The translations under genes and the position numbers were made by a program. Positions 1 to 10,651 of a stretch of 31,645 bases of DNA are shown here, in pieces. This stretch comes from Entrophospora sp. SA101 (lineage: Eukaryota; Glomeromycota; Glomeromycetes; Entrophosporales; Entrophosporaceae), in assembly GCA_958430865.1 (NCBI GenBank), contig CAUDNR010000069.1, positions 108,159 through 139,803 of the forward strand, written 5' to 3'. Under the pieces are notes generated by a model. That model had not been told where the DNA came from. It made no database searches and saw nothing but the letters and a program-made list of their open reading frames with translations. The first letter of the stretch is position 1. Every line of letters starts with the position of its first letter.

Positions 1-227
1 GTTTCAACTAAATATTCATCAGGTATAGGATATTGTTTTCCATTAGAATTAGCCTGGGTATATTTTGGCTCATTGGGATAAATACCTTCTTTAATAATAT
101 TATAAATGAATGAATGATTAGGGCTTTTATATATTATTTTTTTATCAAATGGATAATTGTGTGTTTCAAGATCAAGGTTTGATGTATCTGAAGATAATTT
201 TTCACTAATATTTTCTGTTGAAGACAT
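1..227 (-). CDS. N-terminal part of an unknown protein, running off the left edge
   Basis: An open frame starts at an ATG (positions 227-225) and stays open for 75 codons to the window edge without a stop, which is unlikely by chance at this AT content. The protein begins MSSTENISEKLSSDTSNLDL and is polar, with Ser/Asn-rich residues in the first 20 positions and a Tyr/Asn/Pro-rich stretch after residue 30. There is no signal peptide or membrane segment. A-rich sequence lies directly upstream of the start. I do not recognise a family; the C-terminal part and any introns are outside the window. Confidence 0.6.
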   Translation of the reverse strand, partial: MSSTENISEKLSSDTSNLDLETHNYPFDKKIIYKSPNHSFIYNIIKEGIYPNEPKYTQANSNGKQYPIPDEYLVE

Positions 228-1215
228 TTTTTAAAAAATTATATATTTTTTGTTTTATATAATTAACTTAAAAAAAATACATTTAAATTTATAAGAAAAA
301 AATATATGTAAAAGAAAATTGTAAGATTATAGATTAAAAATGTAATTGAAAGAAGATTGAACCATTATTAATTAAAATTCACTTTCAAAATTTCTTGGTG
401 TTAAAAAGAATTGAAAAAAAGATAAATTATAAAATTAGAAAGAATAGGATAAAAAAACTGTAAGATTTGAATATTAAAAAAAACCAGCTATATTAGTATT
501 AGTATGTATTCCATGTTAATATGCTTTCCGTGTAAAAAGATACGGAAAGATGCCATTTCACTGAAATTTTACAGTTTTTGTCGTGTTGGTTTTAAATGTC
601 TTTTAAAAATGTTTGATACACTATTTCTTCCTTTAAAACAGCTATTGTCGCTGTGCTCTATATATTTTATCTCCTTTGAATGACGAAACCTTTGACTTTA
701 ATTTCTCTCCAAGTGCCATTTGACGATTTGACTCGATTTTTTGTAAATAAATAAAAGGTATATAAAAAAAACAACCTATTTAATAATTAAAACGAAACTT
801 TTTGATTGCTTTCTTTTGATGGAGTTTTTATGTTCTATATATATAGAAATATTTCAACATCCGTGTAACACTTGACACCATCACAATCATCGTTTCATTT
901 ATTTTAAGAAATAAAAAATATTTTCACTTCACAATATTATTTGTTTTTACTTGCTTGTTTTATATGTTTTAAATATTTATTCAATTTGTTTAAATTATTC
1001 AAATTATATAACAAACAAGATTCATGTTTCTTTTTATAAATAGTAATCTTTCTAGTGAGTCTGCAATTATTTACAAGTAACGAACGTTGCAAAACTCGAA
1101 TATTCTTGTTCTTTCCTACAAATAACACAATAGTTCGATTTTATATTTTTTTTTCTTCATTCACGTTAAAGCCCCGTATTGGGAATATACCTATTATCCA
1201 TTATCTAATCTTGTT
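228..1215. other. Gene-poor AT-rich interval
   Basis: This is the probable promoter side of the minus-strand gene at the left edge. It holds long A and T runs and a perfect 8 bp stem (CTTTCCGT, 10 nt loop, ACGGAAAG) near 523-549. A 25-codon minus ORF at 642-719 starts MALGEKLKSKVSSFKGDK and looks coding-like, but is too short to call. Longer open frames here have no conserved look. Confidence 0.4.
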
Positions 1216-1383
1216 ATGGGCACTCCACTTAAAGTATTCGTGCCACTGACAGGTTTAACGAATATTTGTTGTGTAAAAATTGAAGGTGATGCAGAAGGTA
1301 TAAAGTGTGTTGTGAAAAAAAAAAACGGTGGTGACAAAGAATCGCGTATTAATATTTTGAGAGTTTATCAATTACTTTGCTAA
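1216..1383 (+). CDS. Candidate small protein of 55 aa
   Basis: ATG at 1216 opens 55 codons ending in TAA at 1381. The composition is protein-like rather than AT noise: it begins MGTPLKVFVPLTGLTN, then has a KIEGDAEG turn and a Lys-rich stretch. GC content in the ORF is visibly higher than on either side. There is no signal peptide and no recognised family. A possible acceptor (AATTTTAG) lies just after the stop, so the ORF could be a 5' exon of a larger gene. The call rests only on openness and composition. Confidence 0.35.
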   Translation: MGTPLKVFVPLTGLTNICCVKIEGDAEGIKCVVKKKNGGDKESRINILRVYQLLC

Positions 1384-4300
1384 ATTTTAGTATCTTTTGG
1401 CATATTATTTTTTATGACCCGTCACATGTTTTTAATTGATAATGATGATGATGATGATGGAAAAATGTAATCTCTTCCTTCAAAGTATTGTACACGAAGT
1501 GTCAGATGCCCGAATGTGATAGTATACAAAAACACAACACAAAAAAATTATATCAACTTGTAGCTTAAATTCTAAAGATTATCAATTACCTTTGAAAAAA
1601 AAATTTTAATGTGGAATTTTTAATAATTGCTCTATATGAATTATTTTTTAACACAATATCAAAAATACCCAATCATAGTTTTAAGCATATCGCTATTTAT
1701 TTATTTGTAAATAATAATAAAGAAGATTGCATCATTATATATATGGGGGCTCTCTAGCAAAACTCGATTTTTTTGCATAACCTTTATTATTACTATTACA
1801 TCCATAAAAAAATTTTTTACAGGGATCTAATTACTTAATATCAAAATTGTTTATTACCGCTAATAATAATCACAGATTATAATGCACATTTTAATTTGAT
1901 CACGGTATTTGCATTTTTTTTTTTTTTTTTCAGAAAAGGTGATAATAATATTTATTCAAAAAGAATCTCTTGGCTGCATTAATTTAATCTAAACAAGAGA
2001 GCAAAGGGCCATATATATACCGTATTTTCTAAAAAAATTTAAATTTTTTATTTCTTAAGATTAGCAATAAAAAATATCTTGGAAGAAATTGTAGTTATCT
2101 AAAAAGATTTAAAATTTTTTAATAAATATTATTTTTAAAAAACTCTTTTTAAGCATTTCTAAAAAATATTTACCTGGTTAAAAATTTTATTGAATAATAG
2201 TAAAAAAGGTAAAAATAAAAAATAAATTTGCAGAGATCATAGAAGAATCTTTGACAACAAAATTTATTTTTTCTTTGACCTTTTTTTTTTGAAGAATTTG
2301 TCTAATAACGCGTGTTCAAGAATGTTGGTTATGATAACATCCCTTGTATGTATCTATGTCAATTAGATGCCTCAATTTTCACAAGTTTGTCGAGGATTTT
2401 GGTAACGTTTTGAAAACGAGATGGGAATTTTCCCTTATAGTAACAAAACGAATGTAATGGAAGAAAATATGAGTGTGTGACCAACATACAATGATCCTTC
2501 CAGCTGATGGAACTTACTCTAAATTTGTACACCGTAAACTTTCATTTTACGAAATTGTGGAAATTCCAGATGTGTCATTCTGATAAAATTCAAAATAATC
2601 CTTGAAGTTTATTACAGTCCTCTGCGTAATGACTGCGATTAGTATTTGTTGGTGGACCAGAGACTTCCATTACAAAAATTTCGAAATGGAAATGTTCCTT
2701 TATATGACCATCAATCTAGCACCTCGATATGTTGTATGAGTTTTTTTAATGTGACCAAACAGCTACAATATTTAAAGCTGAATGCTGCCGATTCTCTATG
2801 ATTTAATTGTATGCCTTTAGGTGTGTATAATTATTGAGATTTGTCTTGTAAAGAATCGTTGAACAAGGTCGCTGAACATTTTAAGGTTGGTTCTCCCCTA
2901 TTTACAACATAGTGAACAACAATCACTCATTATCAAAACAACAAATAAGTGTAAAATAATCATCTTAGAGCTTACCAAACACAATTCAGTTGTTTATTAT
3001 CTTTGAATAGGTAAGAGACAAACAACGAAATTAGTAATATAGCTTCTTGTTGTTATGGAGTTGAAATTTACAGAGTAGTGATCTCGTGAATCTCATTTTT
3101 TCAATGCACGAAATACGACTGGATTATATAAGGTAAGAAGGGATTGATTGAATAGGTGTGTTAAGATGCAGACGAAAGGCAAGAGAATATTCGTTAAGGA
3201 TGTTACACACGTCAAAACATCAAAAATCACTTGATTTTAATATATTTTTATAGAAAATGAATTAATCCAAATCATCAAAGGAATTAACTCTTTGAAAAAC
3301 AAGAAATTACCGTATAAACAATCCAGAAAGTCACAAAAAATCGGTCAGATTATTCAAAGATCAACTTGGAATTGGCGAAATTGTAATTGGTAAATATAAA
3401 TATTGTTTAACTATTTATATGACGTCATTTATTAAATAACAACAAGAAGGCGACAGGACAATAGTGATCGATTATTATTACATCACTATTATTATAATCA
3501 TTACCATCATTGCAACCATTACTACCACCATAATAACACAAATGTTTTATAAAAGTTGATAAATTTATTGTATATTGAAAACGAAGAGATAAAAATTTAT
3601 TTATAAGTTCAATAATTATTATATACAATAAATGAAATATTATATTTAACAACATTTTCCTTTCTCTCCACCACTTCCATTGATCATTAAATATCATAAA
3701 AAAACAGACCATTATCAATTTCCTGCTTTCCTTATTTAAAAATAGATTATGATGTTAATATGCTTAATTTTCAACAATGAATCAATTACTTAATAAAATA
3801 CAAGTGAAACATCTTCTTTCATTTCTGAAGATATAACTTCCACAAAGAACGGACTATGTAAAATAGACAGAATCTCGTTACTGATTTTTACTATCATCCT
3901 TCAACTCATCTAATCAATAATAACATTCTGGAATACTTGCCATTTTTTTAAATTAGAATGCTTTTAAATTTACATACAAATAGTAAAAAACAAAAAAAAA
4001 CTTTTTGAGATAATATATTTATTGAGAGTCTTGCACCAAAATAATTTATATAATCGAGAGCGTGAAAAATGTACTATATTTTTTTTAGTGTAGATAGATA
4101 AAACAGAGAACACATCAATGTTTTTTTATTTCCTTTACTTATGTAAAGAAAAAAGGATTGCTCTTTAGCACCTGTGAGTTTCATATAAAAATAAGAAAAC
4201 AAATTAGATTTATTTCGAAGCATGGATTTTCAGCTGTCTGCTTTTTGTGATGTTGATTTATTCGAGGAAAGGAATATTGTCAGCCTCTATTTCATTGTAT

Positions 4301-4462
4301 TGAAGATTCTTGACATATCCTTGGGTAAGTATTTCACTTTTTTTCTATATTAGCAGTCAAAATCATGCCTTTCAATATTAAATTACATATTTTTTAAATA
4401 AATAACTAAATTTTTTTTTGGCAAATATTTATATATATAAGTCAATTTGTTAAATGGGGGAC
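1384..4462. other. Gene-poor interval with short coding-like fragments
   Basis: No gene of convincing length was found. A six-unit ATG/GAT run sits at 1442-1459. Between 2400 and 3240 there are several short frames of coding-like composition on both strands: plus 2491-2583 (30 aa, starts MILPADGTYSKFVHRK), minus 2590-2670 (26 aa, starts MEVSGPPTNTNRSHYAED) and plus near 3162 (starts MQTKGKRIFVKDV). A 35-codon minus ORF lies at 3790-3897 and a 43-codon plus ORF at 4222-4353. These may be debris of old genes or unannotated micro-exons. The rest is A/T-rich filler. Confidence 0.3.
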
Positions 4463-4550
4463 CAAGGGTGAAAACGTATGAACACTCAAGGTCATGGCAT
4501 ATGTTATATGATTAATGTAACCCTTGAGTGTTCATATGCTTGCACCCTTG
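4463..4550. repeat. Imperfect inverted repeat (hairpin), arms about 29-30 bp
   Basis: The left arm at 4463-4491 pairs with the right arm at 4521-4550 with about three mismatches. The core GAACACTCAAGG pairs with CCTTGAGTGTTC. The loop is about 29 nt. GC content is higher than the surroundings. It could be the remnant of a miniature inverted-repeat element or a structured regulatory site; no target-site duplication is evident. Confidence 0.6.
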
Positions 4551-5631
4551 CATTTACATTGTTTGGTTAATGACTATTGTTTTTTATGAAAGTTTTTAGA
4601 ATAGAATATTTTTTTTATTTATTAGGAAATGAGATTATAATAATGAATGGGTTATTATTATTATTCTTTTTTATTTTTGTGTAACGAATTTCATTATTAT
4701 TATATTTTTTTTGTGTGCAAATGATTGAACGCAAAAATATCCTGAAAATTATTTTACGATTTCCATGTAATATTAATATTAATATTATTCATTCACCTTT
4801 AATTAGAAAGGTTAAAATATAATAAAAATTATGAATTAGCAGGGGTCTCCGTGACTATTAAATTTATTAAATTATTTATATGAAATATGAAAGTTTACTT
4901 TGCGAATTTAAAAACCAAAATTTAAAAAAAGAAAATTTTGGGTTGCCCCAAGAATTTATTTTGTACCAGGTAAACAACATCTAATTTTTTTCACCAATTA
5001 TAGTCACGACGTTATAGTTTAATATTATGTAAAAAATTTTTAAAGGTCTCGAAACCCGGTTTTACTAGAGCGTCCCCAATTTAATGTTGTATTATTATAA
5101 TATTAATGAATTGTTAACAAACCCCGCGTTACATACGGTATAATATGGCAATTGATAATAACGTGGTCCATCTTTTTAAGGAAGATTATTACTTTACTTG
5201 GTAAGATATTTGTTTTTTTTTTTACATACACAAAAAAAAATTTCGGTCGAATTCAAACCCTTCAAACCTTACTACGATAAAAATTGGCGCAATATGACAT
5301 GTAATAGTAGATAAATAAAATTAATTCCTATTGTTATGCGCTATGCCACTCACTGTTGAAACATGAAAAGGAACCATATAAAATCTTAATTTATCCTAAT
5401 ATATCTAAATGTAATACAAACAAACTTTCATTCTTACAATTCCTACAAATAATATTATGAACTTAGTCCAACAATACTAATAAATAATAAATAATAAAAT
5501 AATGATGATGACAATACTAAAAATAATTTTTCGCTCGAGATTATTTGACTTATCTATTCCTATTTTTTTACTAAACAGGAAAGAATATATTATTCGAAGG
5601 AATTAAAAATAGAATTCCTAATTAATATTAT
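4551..5631. other. Gene-poor interval upstream of the phosphatase gene
   Basis: AT-rich sequence without a convincing ORF on either strand. It contains short palindromic AATATTAATATT runs near 4770 and several A and T homopolymers. It is the presumed upstream region of the histidine phosphatase gene. Confidence 0.4.
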
Positions 5632-5648
5632 TATAAAAGATATAAAAG
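5632..5648 (+). promoter_or_regulatory. Doubled TATA box of the phosphatase gene
   Basis: Two TATAAAAG matches occur at 5632-5639 and 5641-5648, about 50-65 bp upstream of the ATG at 5696, which is a plausible distance for a core promoter with a short leader. This is a consensus match only. Confidence 0.45.
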
Positions 5649-5695
5649 GAACACCTTTTTGAAATGGATGCAACTTATAATTTTCATAAATAACA

Positions 5696-7480
5696 ATGAA
5701 GTTTTCATATCATAAAATATATTCAGCTTCTATCTTCGCTTTATTTATTTCCTATAATCCAGTACAATGCTTGTTCAAGCATTCACCAGAACAACTTATA
5801 AACAGCCGTTTATTTTACCTCGAACCAGCACGAACTGCCTTTTCTCCTAATGCTGAACCCGTAACCTATCCTGATAAATGTAAATTAACACAGTTACATT
5901 TGAACGCCAGACACGGTAATTATTGTTTCGTCGTCGTAATACCTGTACCAATTTGAAAGCATAAAATAATCTTTTTTAAAATAATTATTAGGATCAAGAT
6001 TTCCAGATCCAGTTGATACTAAAGGGTTTGACATGTTAGAAATAGCATTTGCTAATGTTTCTGTTACAAAAGAATATGTAATAAAAAATTATTTATTATT
6101 TCTGTCGTATTTAGCAAAATTCATCATTATTAAAAAAAAAATTTTTATTTTTTTAGTATAAAAATGTTTTTCCAATGAAGAAAAATTTTCAATTAATTAA
6201 ACGAGGAGAAATAGAACCTTTTTTTGATGGCATACAGTCTCGTAAAAGATATGCAAAATTTTGGGATGGAGTTGTATATGATCCCGAAGTTATAAAATTT
6301 CAAAGTTCTGCTACTTCAAGGTACAATTTAATATATTTGCATATGGTCTTTCTCATCACATCTTACCATGTTTGGAATGTTATTAACACATACATTTATA
6401 AAATACAATTCTGTTTAAAGAGCTGGCGCATCGGCAATGTCATTTTCTGAAGGTTTATTTAATGGAAAAGGTTCTGTAGACAAGGCTAAAATTCAACCTG
6501 TATACATTTCGTCTGTACCGGATGTAAGTTTTTTACTACGTCATTTATAAACCATTTTTGTTCGAATCCGTCCGTTAATATGTATATTAATATTAATATA
6601 CCTGCTCTTATTATATAATTCTTGCATAGACTCAAGATCCGGTGTTACTACCATATGTTTCCTGCCCGCGTTGGATTCAGACCGTTTTGACTAATAATGA
6701 ATTACTCGACGAACAACTTTATGCCTATGGCAACAATACTCTAGCACCAATTGCTAAACGTCTTACTGCAGAACACGCTATTGATCCACCTCTTGATCCA
6801 GCTTTAGTGCCTTTTATCTTTACTAATTGCCAATTTTGGGTCACTCATTTTAATCGAGCTGACACATGGTGTTCATTACTAAGTCCTGATGAGCTTATAT
6901 TAGTACGATACTATTACGATATCCTCGGATACTATATATTACAATATGGCCATCCTTTTGCTAAAAACCTGGCCTGTGGATATATTACTCAACTCGTAAA
7001 TGGGATTGATAGCTATATAAATGGGTCCTCTACTGTGATGGCTGATTTAAAGAATTCTCATGGATACACTATACTTTCAACGCTTACTGCATTGGTATGT
7101 GAAAAAGTTCATTTTTATTTTCATTTTTTAGTCTTTTAATTTTTAACGATAATTGATATATATATATATATTTATTTATATATGTTATCTTTTGATTACA
7201 GGGATTGTTTAAAGAAGAAGTCCCACTTACGGCAAATTTCACCCTCGAACAAATTAAAAACGTCAAATTTACAGAAATAATAGCTATACATTGGTCTTCT
7301 ACGCTTTATTTCGAAGTTTATACTTGTGAGGCTGGCCAAACAAAGATACGAGTGTTGCTTGATTTTGTACCGTTTGTGATTCCGGGTTGTGAAAGTGAAT
7401 ATTGCGACTGGAACAAGTTTAAAGAGTTACTTAGTGATCAGATTGGGTGCGATTTTGCGGCGATGTGCGCTTATCCATAA
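5696..7480 (+). CDS. Secreted histidine phosphatase, MINPP1/phytase-like (six exons)
   Basis: Exons 5696-5915, 5992-6077, 6157-6320, 6421-6523, 6630-7094 and 7202-7480 join to 438 aa, close to the usual MINPP1 length. Introns are 76-107 bp with GT-AG ends and consistent phases. Residues 1-25 form a signal peptide (hydrophobic core ending near VQC). The clan 2 histidine phosphatase motif RHGSRFP is split by intron 1 and lies at residues 72-78; H73 would be the phosphorylated nucleophile. Further family marks are SSATSRAGASAMSF after the first third, LPYVSCPRW, the WCSL...D..YY block, and a Cys-rich C terminus. The family removes phosphates from inositol polyphosphates or phosphomonoesters in the secretory route or outside the cell. 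Oddity: the second motif (HAE or HD in relatives) reads S-H335-G-Y-T, so the acidic proton donor is absent. The family call is firm; activity is uncertain. Confidence 0.92.
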
Positions 7481-7553
7481 TTATAATATGGACAATTTAT
7501 TTCTCGTAAAATTTTATTGTATTTTAAACATTGTATTTAAAAGTTTTTGTATT

Positions 7554-7592
7554 ATTTAATTTAATTTAATTTAATTTAATTTAATTTAATTT
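7554..7592. repeat. Pentanucleotide tandem repeat (ATTTA/TTTAA)n
   Basis: About 7.5 uninterrupted copies of a five-base A/T unit lie in the presumed 3' untranslated region of the phosphatase gene, about 75 bp after its stop. Confidence 0.9.
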
Positions 7593-7609
7593 TTGTAAAA
7601 AGAAAGTAT

Positions 7610-7615
7610 AATAAA
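7610..7615 (+). terminator. Possible poly(A) signal of the phosphatase gene
   Basis: AATAAA lies 130 bp after the stop codon, directly behind the pentanucleotide repeat. In such AT-rich DNA the hexamer is common, so this is only positional support. Confidence 0.3.
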
Positions 7616-8868
7616 TATTATTATTAATTAATAATAATAAAACAAGAAATGTTGTAAAATGACTGACCGACCAACCAGTGTAAATTTTCGCGCTTTTGTT
7701 GATAAAGGAAAGGATAATAATCAACCCGGTTAATATTTTCTATAGAAAATATCTTGAAACTACCCAAAGCTTTTCTAAAGTAAATTGTACGTATTAGTAT
7801 GGACCATATTTTTGGTAATGAGAAATTCAACTATAAAAAATATCTGCTGAAATTGCTGTTTTTCCTTTTATTATCAATTATAAGGTAAATTTGAATGTTT
7901 GTCTCAGCATTTCAATAACACTCTGATTTTCTATTGGAGAATACGAGAAGGATTCTTCCCTATTAATGAGCATGTTCGAAATTAGTGACAATATTTAGGA
8001 TATCCATAATGCATTGAGATATATTTGAATATTTGTGATTGTTAAATTGGTAAATAAAAAAAAATTTTCAATTCTTAAATGAAAATGTCTTTAGTAAATA
8101 ATGATATTATTTCAAATTGATAATGATCAAGATGAAAAAACAAATTTGAATTTTCCATTACTAACAATAGATAATGCAATTCACCAAATAAAAAACCACA
8201 ACTTTGACAAATCGCGGAAGACTCAGAGAAAGTTCCATCATTGATGAACGATTTCCAAATGGGTCAAGTGCTGGTAACTATTTAATGAATTTAACATGTT
8301 TTCATTATTTTACATTTATTATTAATATTTGAAACCATTATGAATGAATATTCAAGCATTATGAATAACTGAACATGGGATAAAAGATACGAATAGGATC
8401 ACTATTTTTCAGAGAATTTATCATTTGAATTGCAATAAATTTTCTTGTTTCTAGGGAATTGATTTTGAATTGAGATCATTCATGTAGTTGTTACTAAAGC
8501 TTTGAACGAATTGAATCACCTAATTGTTGTTGATTCGATTCGATTCGATATATACCAACTATACAATCATGATTTGGTGCGATTTGACCTGTTTCGATTC
8601 GATATATACATACTAATTCAATGAAAATAAATTCCTTGTTTTGGGGAATCTTGTTTCAGCGAATTATAATTAAATTCGCGTTACATAGATGAAATGCCGA
8701 AATAGTTTCCATGGCAGCTGTAATTAATTTTAATAGTATAGCCATCCAAAGTTATATGGTCTCTTTAATTTGAAATAAACAAAATAGCATAGTTCATACA
8801 TCAAGAATCTGAAATATTGCCGGAATATCTGGGAAAACGCAAAAACAATTTCTGCTAAAATCTATACT
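7616..8868. other. Gene-poor interval
   Basis: No supported gene. A 47-codon plus ORF at 8101-8244 (polar, with a run of Asn/Asp/Gln and a basic C terminus) is the most coding-like piece. GATTCGATTC-type imperfect direct repeats occur near 8525-8610. The open frame on the minus strand at 7624-7830 has no ATG and is probably chance. Confidence 0.3.
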
Positions 8869-9198
8869 TCACATATAAAATTCGTCAAAACGCGATTTAA
8901 ATGTAATTTGCTTATGCTTCTCGTAGATTTGTTGAAATGAGTATTTGCTTTTAAATCTGACTCGATTTGTTTCGTTGGGAGCCTTAGTTGTTACAGCTTG
9001 GAAGTATATATATTTTTGTATATGATAGCATGTAAATATTTGATGACTTTTTCTTTTTCTGTTATTTAAGATAGATTCTTTTTTCAAACCAATTATCAAG
9101 TAATGTTTCAGAGACGAGGTTCTAAAGTCTATTTTTTCAAAAAGTGATAGATAAATTAAAGATGACGTCAATTTTATTGTCAAACGGAAGGATTCCAA
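8869..9198 (-). pseudogene. Hypothetical minus-strand open frame of about 109 codons without ATG
   Basis: A frame of 109 codons stays open in DNA of roughly 70% AT, which is long for chance, but its only in-frame Met is the last residue, so it would have to be an exon or decayed gene. The last 40 residues (from AVTTKAPNETNRVRFKSK to the stop) have ordinary protein composition; the first half is Leu/Ile/Lys-rich. A possible acceptor (TTCCAAG) precedes that segment. A plus-strand stretch at 9217-9435 (ATG, one in-frame TGA at 9247, then open to 9433) adjoins it and may be another remnant. No family recognised. Confidence 0.25.
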
Positions 9199-9409
9199 AT
9201 TAATATTAATTTAGGTATGGTGAAAAGGGAGTATATTTATCATTTGTGAACTGGATGGAATTTAAGTCTTTCACCAGGTAGGAGTGGGCGATATTTTCGT
9301 AGCAAAGAGTGCGAGATATTAGAATTTAAAAGTTATAAGGAAGATCTTCGTTCAACATTTTTTGTTTCGGGTTACTGTTCTTTTTTTCTTTCCCATATAT
9401 TTATTAAAA

Positions 9410-10630
9410 TCAATAACAGAATTCATTATATATAAAATTTATAAAATTAACCAACTGATAAATTGATGATTTTATTATTTTTAAAAATTCCAAACCTTGA
9501 TATTTTTTTAATAAATCAAATAATTCAATTCTTCTAATTATTGATGCCAGTTCAATTTTAAAAGGTTTAGGCATCATCATGATTAAAGGCTATGCCATTT
9601 AAAACTTTTGGTAATGCCTGATTTAAAGCTTTTAAAATTCCATCACCATTAATTGTATCAATAAATTTAATAGATCTTTAAATTAATGGCATTATAATCG
9701 ATAAATGTTCCAAATTTTGAAAATGTTCTCCAATTGATTGAAGATCACCCAGACATTTGCCATCTTCTGGATTACCACCAACTATTAAAATTTTAAGACT
9801 GCTTCCGTTAATTTTTATGAATTCTGACGAGTCTGATAGAAATGGCAAATAATGGATGTTCAATTTATAATTTCAATATTTGGGAACAGAATAGATTTCA
9901 TATACTTTGTACCATCATGATCTTTAGATATTTTTAAAATCTTCAAATTATTTAATTGAATCCAAATTATTTTTTCCATAACTAAAATAATCAATTATCG
10001 ATAGTGAATGAACTAAAATTGCTTGTATTAAATCATTTGATAAAATTAAATTACCAGCATACAATGTAATAGCTAATTTTCGAATTTTGTGTTGTGCCTT
10101 AATTAGTTGAGCTAATATATAGTGAGAATTAATATTATATGAGGAAATACACCATCTATTAGTAAAACTCGGATCTTTTACAAGTATTTGTTAAATAATT
10201 AATAAATTCAGGATCATTATTAAAATAATATCTTAATTCATAAAGATTTTGAAAACAAAGTAGTAGCCCTACAATTTAACAATCCTTCACAACCATAAAT
10301 CTCAATAAACTTGAAGTTTGAATAGTCTAAAATGAAATTCACTAATCTTTCTTTTAAACGTCCAAGTTTAATATGACCATAACAACTAGCTACCAACAGA
10401 TTTTTATTAATAACTTTCCTCAATCTATGGAAAAACAATTCAGCATAATTACGTAATGGTGGTTTTTTTAATAGTTGAGAAGCTAATGTTATTTTTTGTT
10501 AAAAATTTTTATCTTCTTGTAATAAACAATTAATTATTATTTGAATGTTGATAGTTGAATAAATGGATCCTCCATAACGTCGAAATATTGATATTATGCC
10601 ATTGTTTATTGACAAGAATGCAAGGGTATA
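9410..10630 (-). pseudogene. F-box/leucine-rich-repeat protein pseudogene
   Basis: Read on the minus strand, the remnant opens with an F-box core, CILVNKQWHNI...STLWR, at about 10565-10625, like the cysteine/valine/tryptophan core of F-box proteins. Then follow blocks such as LASQLLKKPPLRNYAELF, YSNFKFIEIYGCEGL and LYELRYYFNNDPEFIN, and finally LRR-like pieces: LKILIVGGNPEDG, NLEHLSIIMPLI and LLKKYQGLEFLKI. Several frameshifts and stops separate the blocks, and the start of the F-box is missing at about 10630. F-box proteins recruit substrates to SCF ubiquitin ligases, and glomeromycete genomes hold large expanded sets. The family call comes from motif order; the broken state is seen directly. 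Confidence 0.6.
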
Positions 10631-10651
10631 ACGATTTATAATTTATTATTA

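Noticed and set aside
1055..1249. 64-codon plus ORF and overlapping 63-codon minus ORF (937-1128)
   Set aside because: AT-biased composition, no motif or splice context; the plus one ends inside the better candidate at 1216.
3425..3718. 97-codon minus ORF
   Set aside because: Ile/Tyr/Asn-rich low-complexity product from AT-rich DNA with no motif; probably chance.
6548..6562. GTTCGAATCC, a tRNA B-box-like string
   Set aside because: It lies in a phosphatase intron without an A box or cloverleaf around it.
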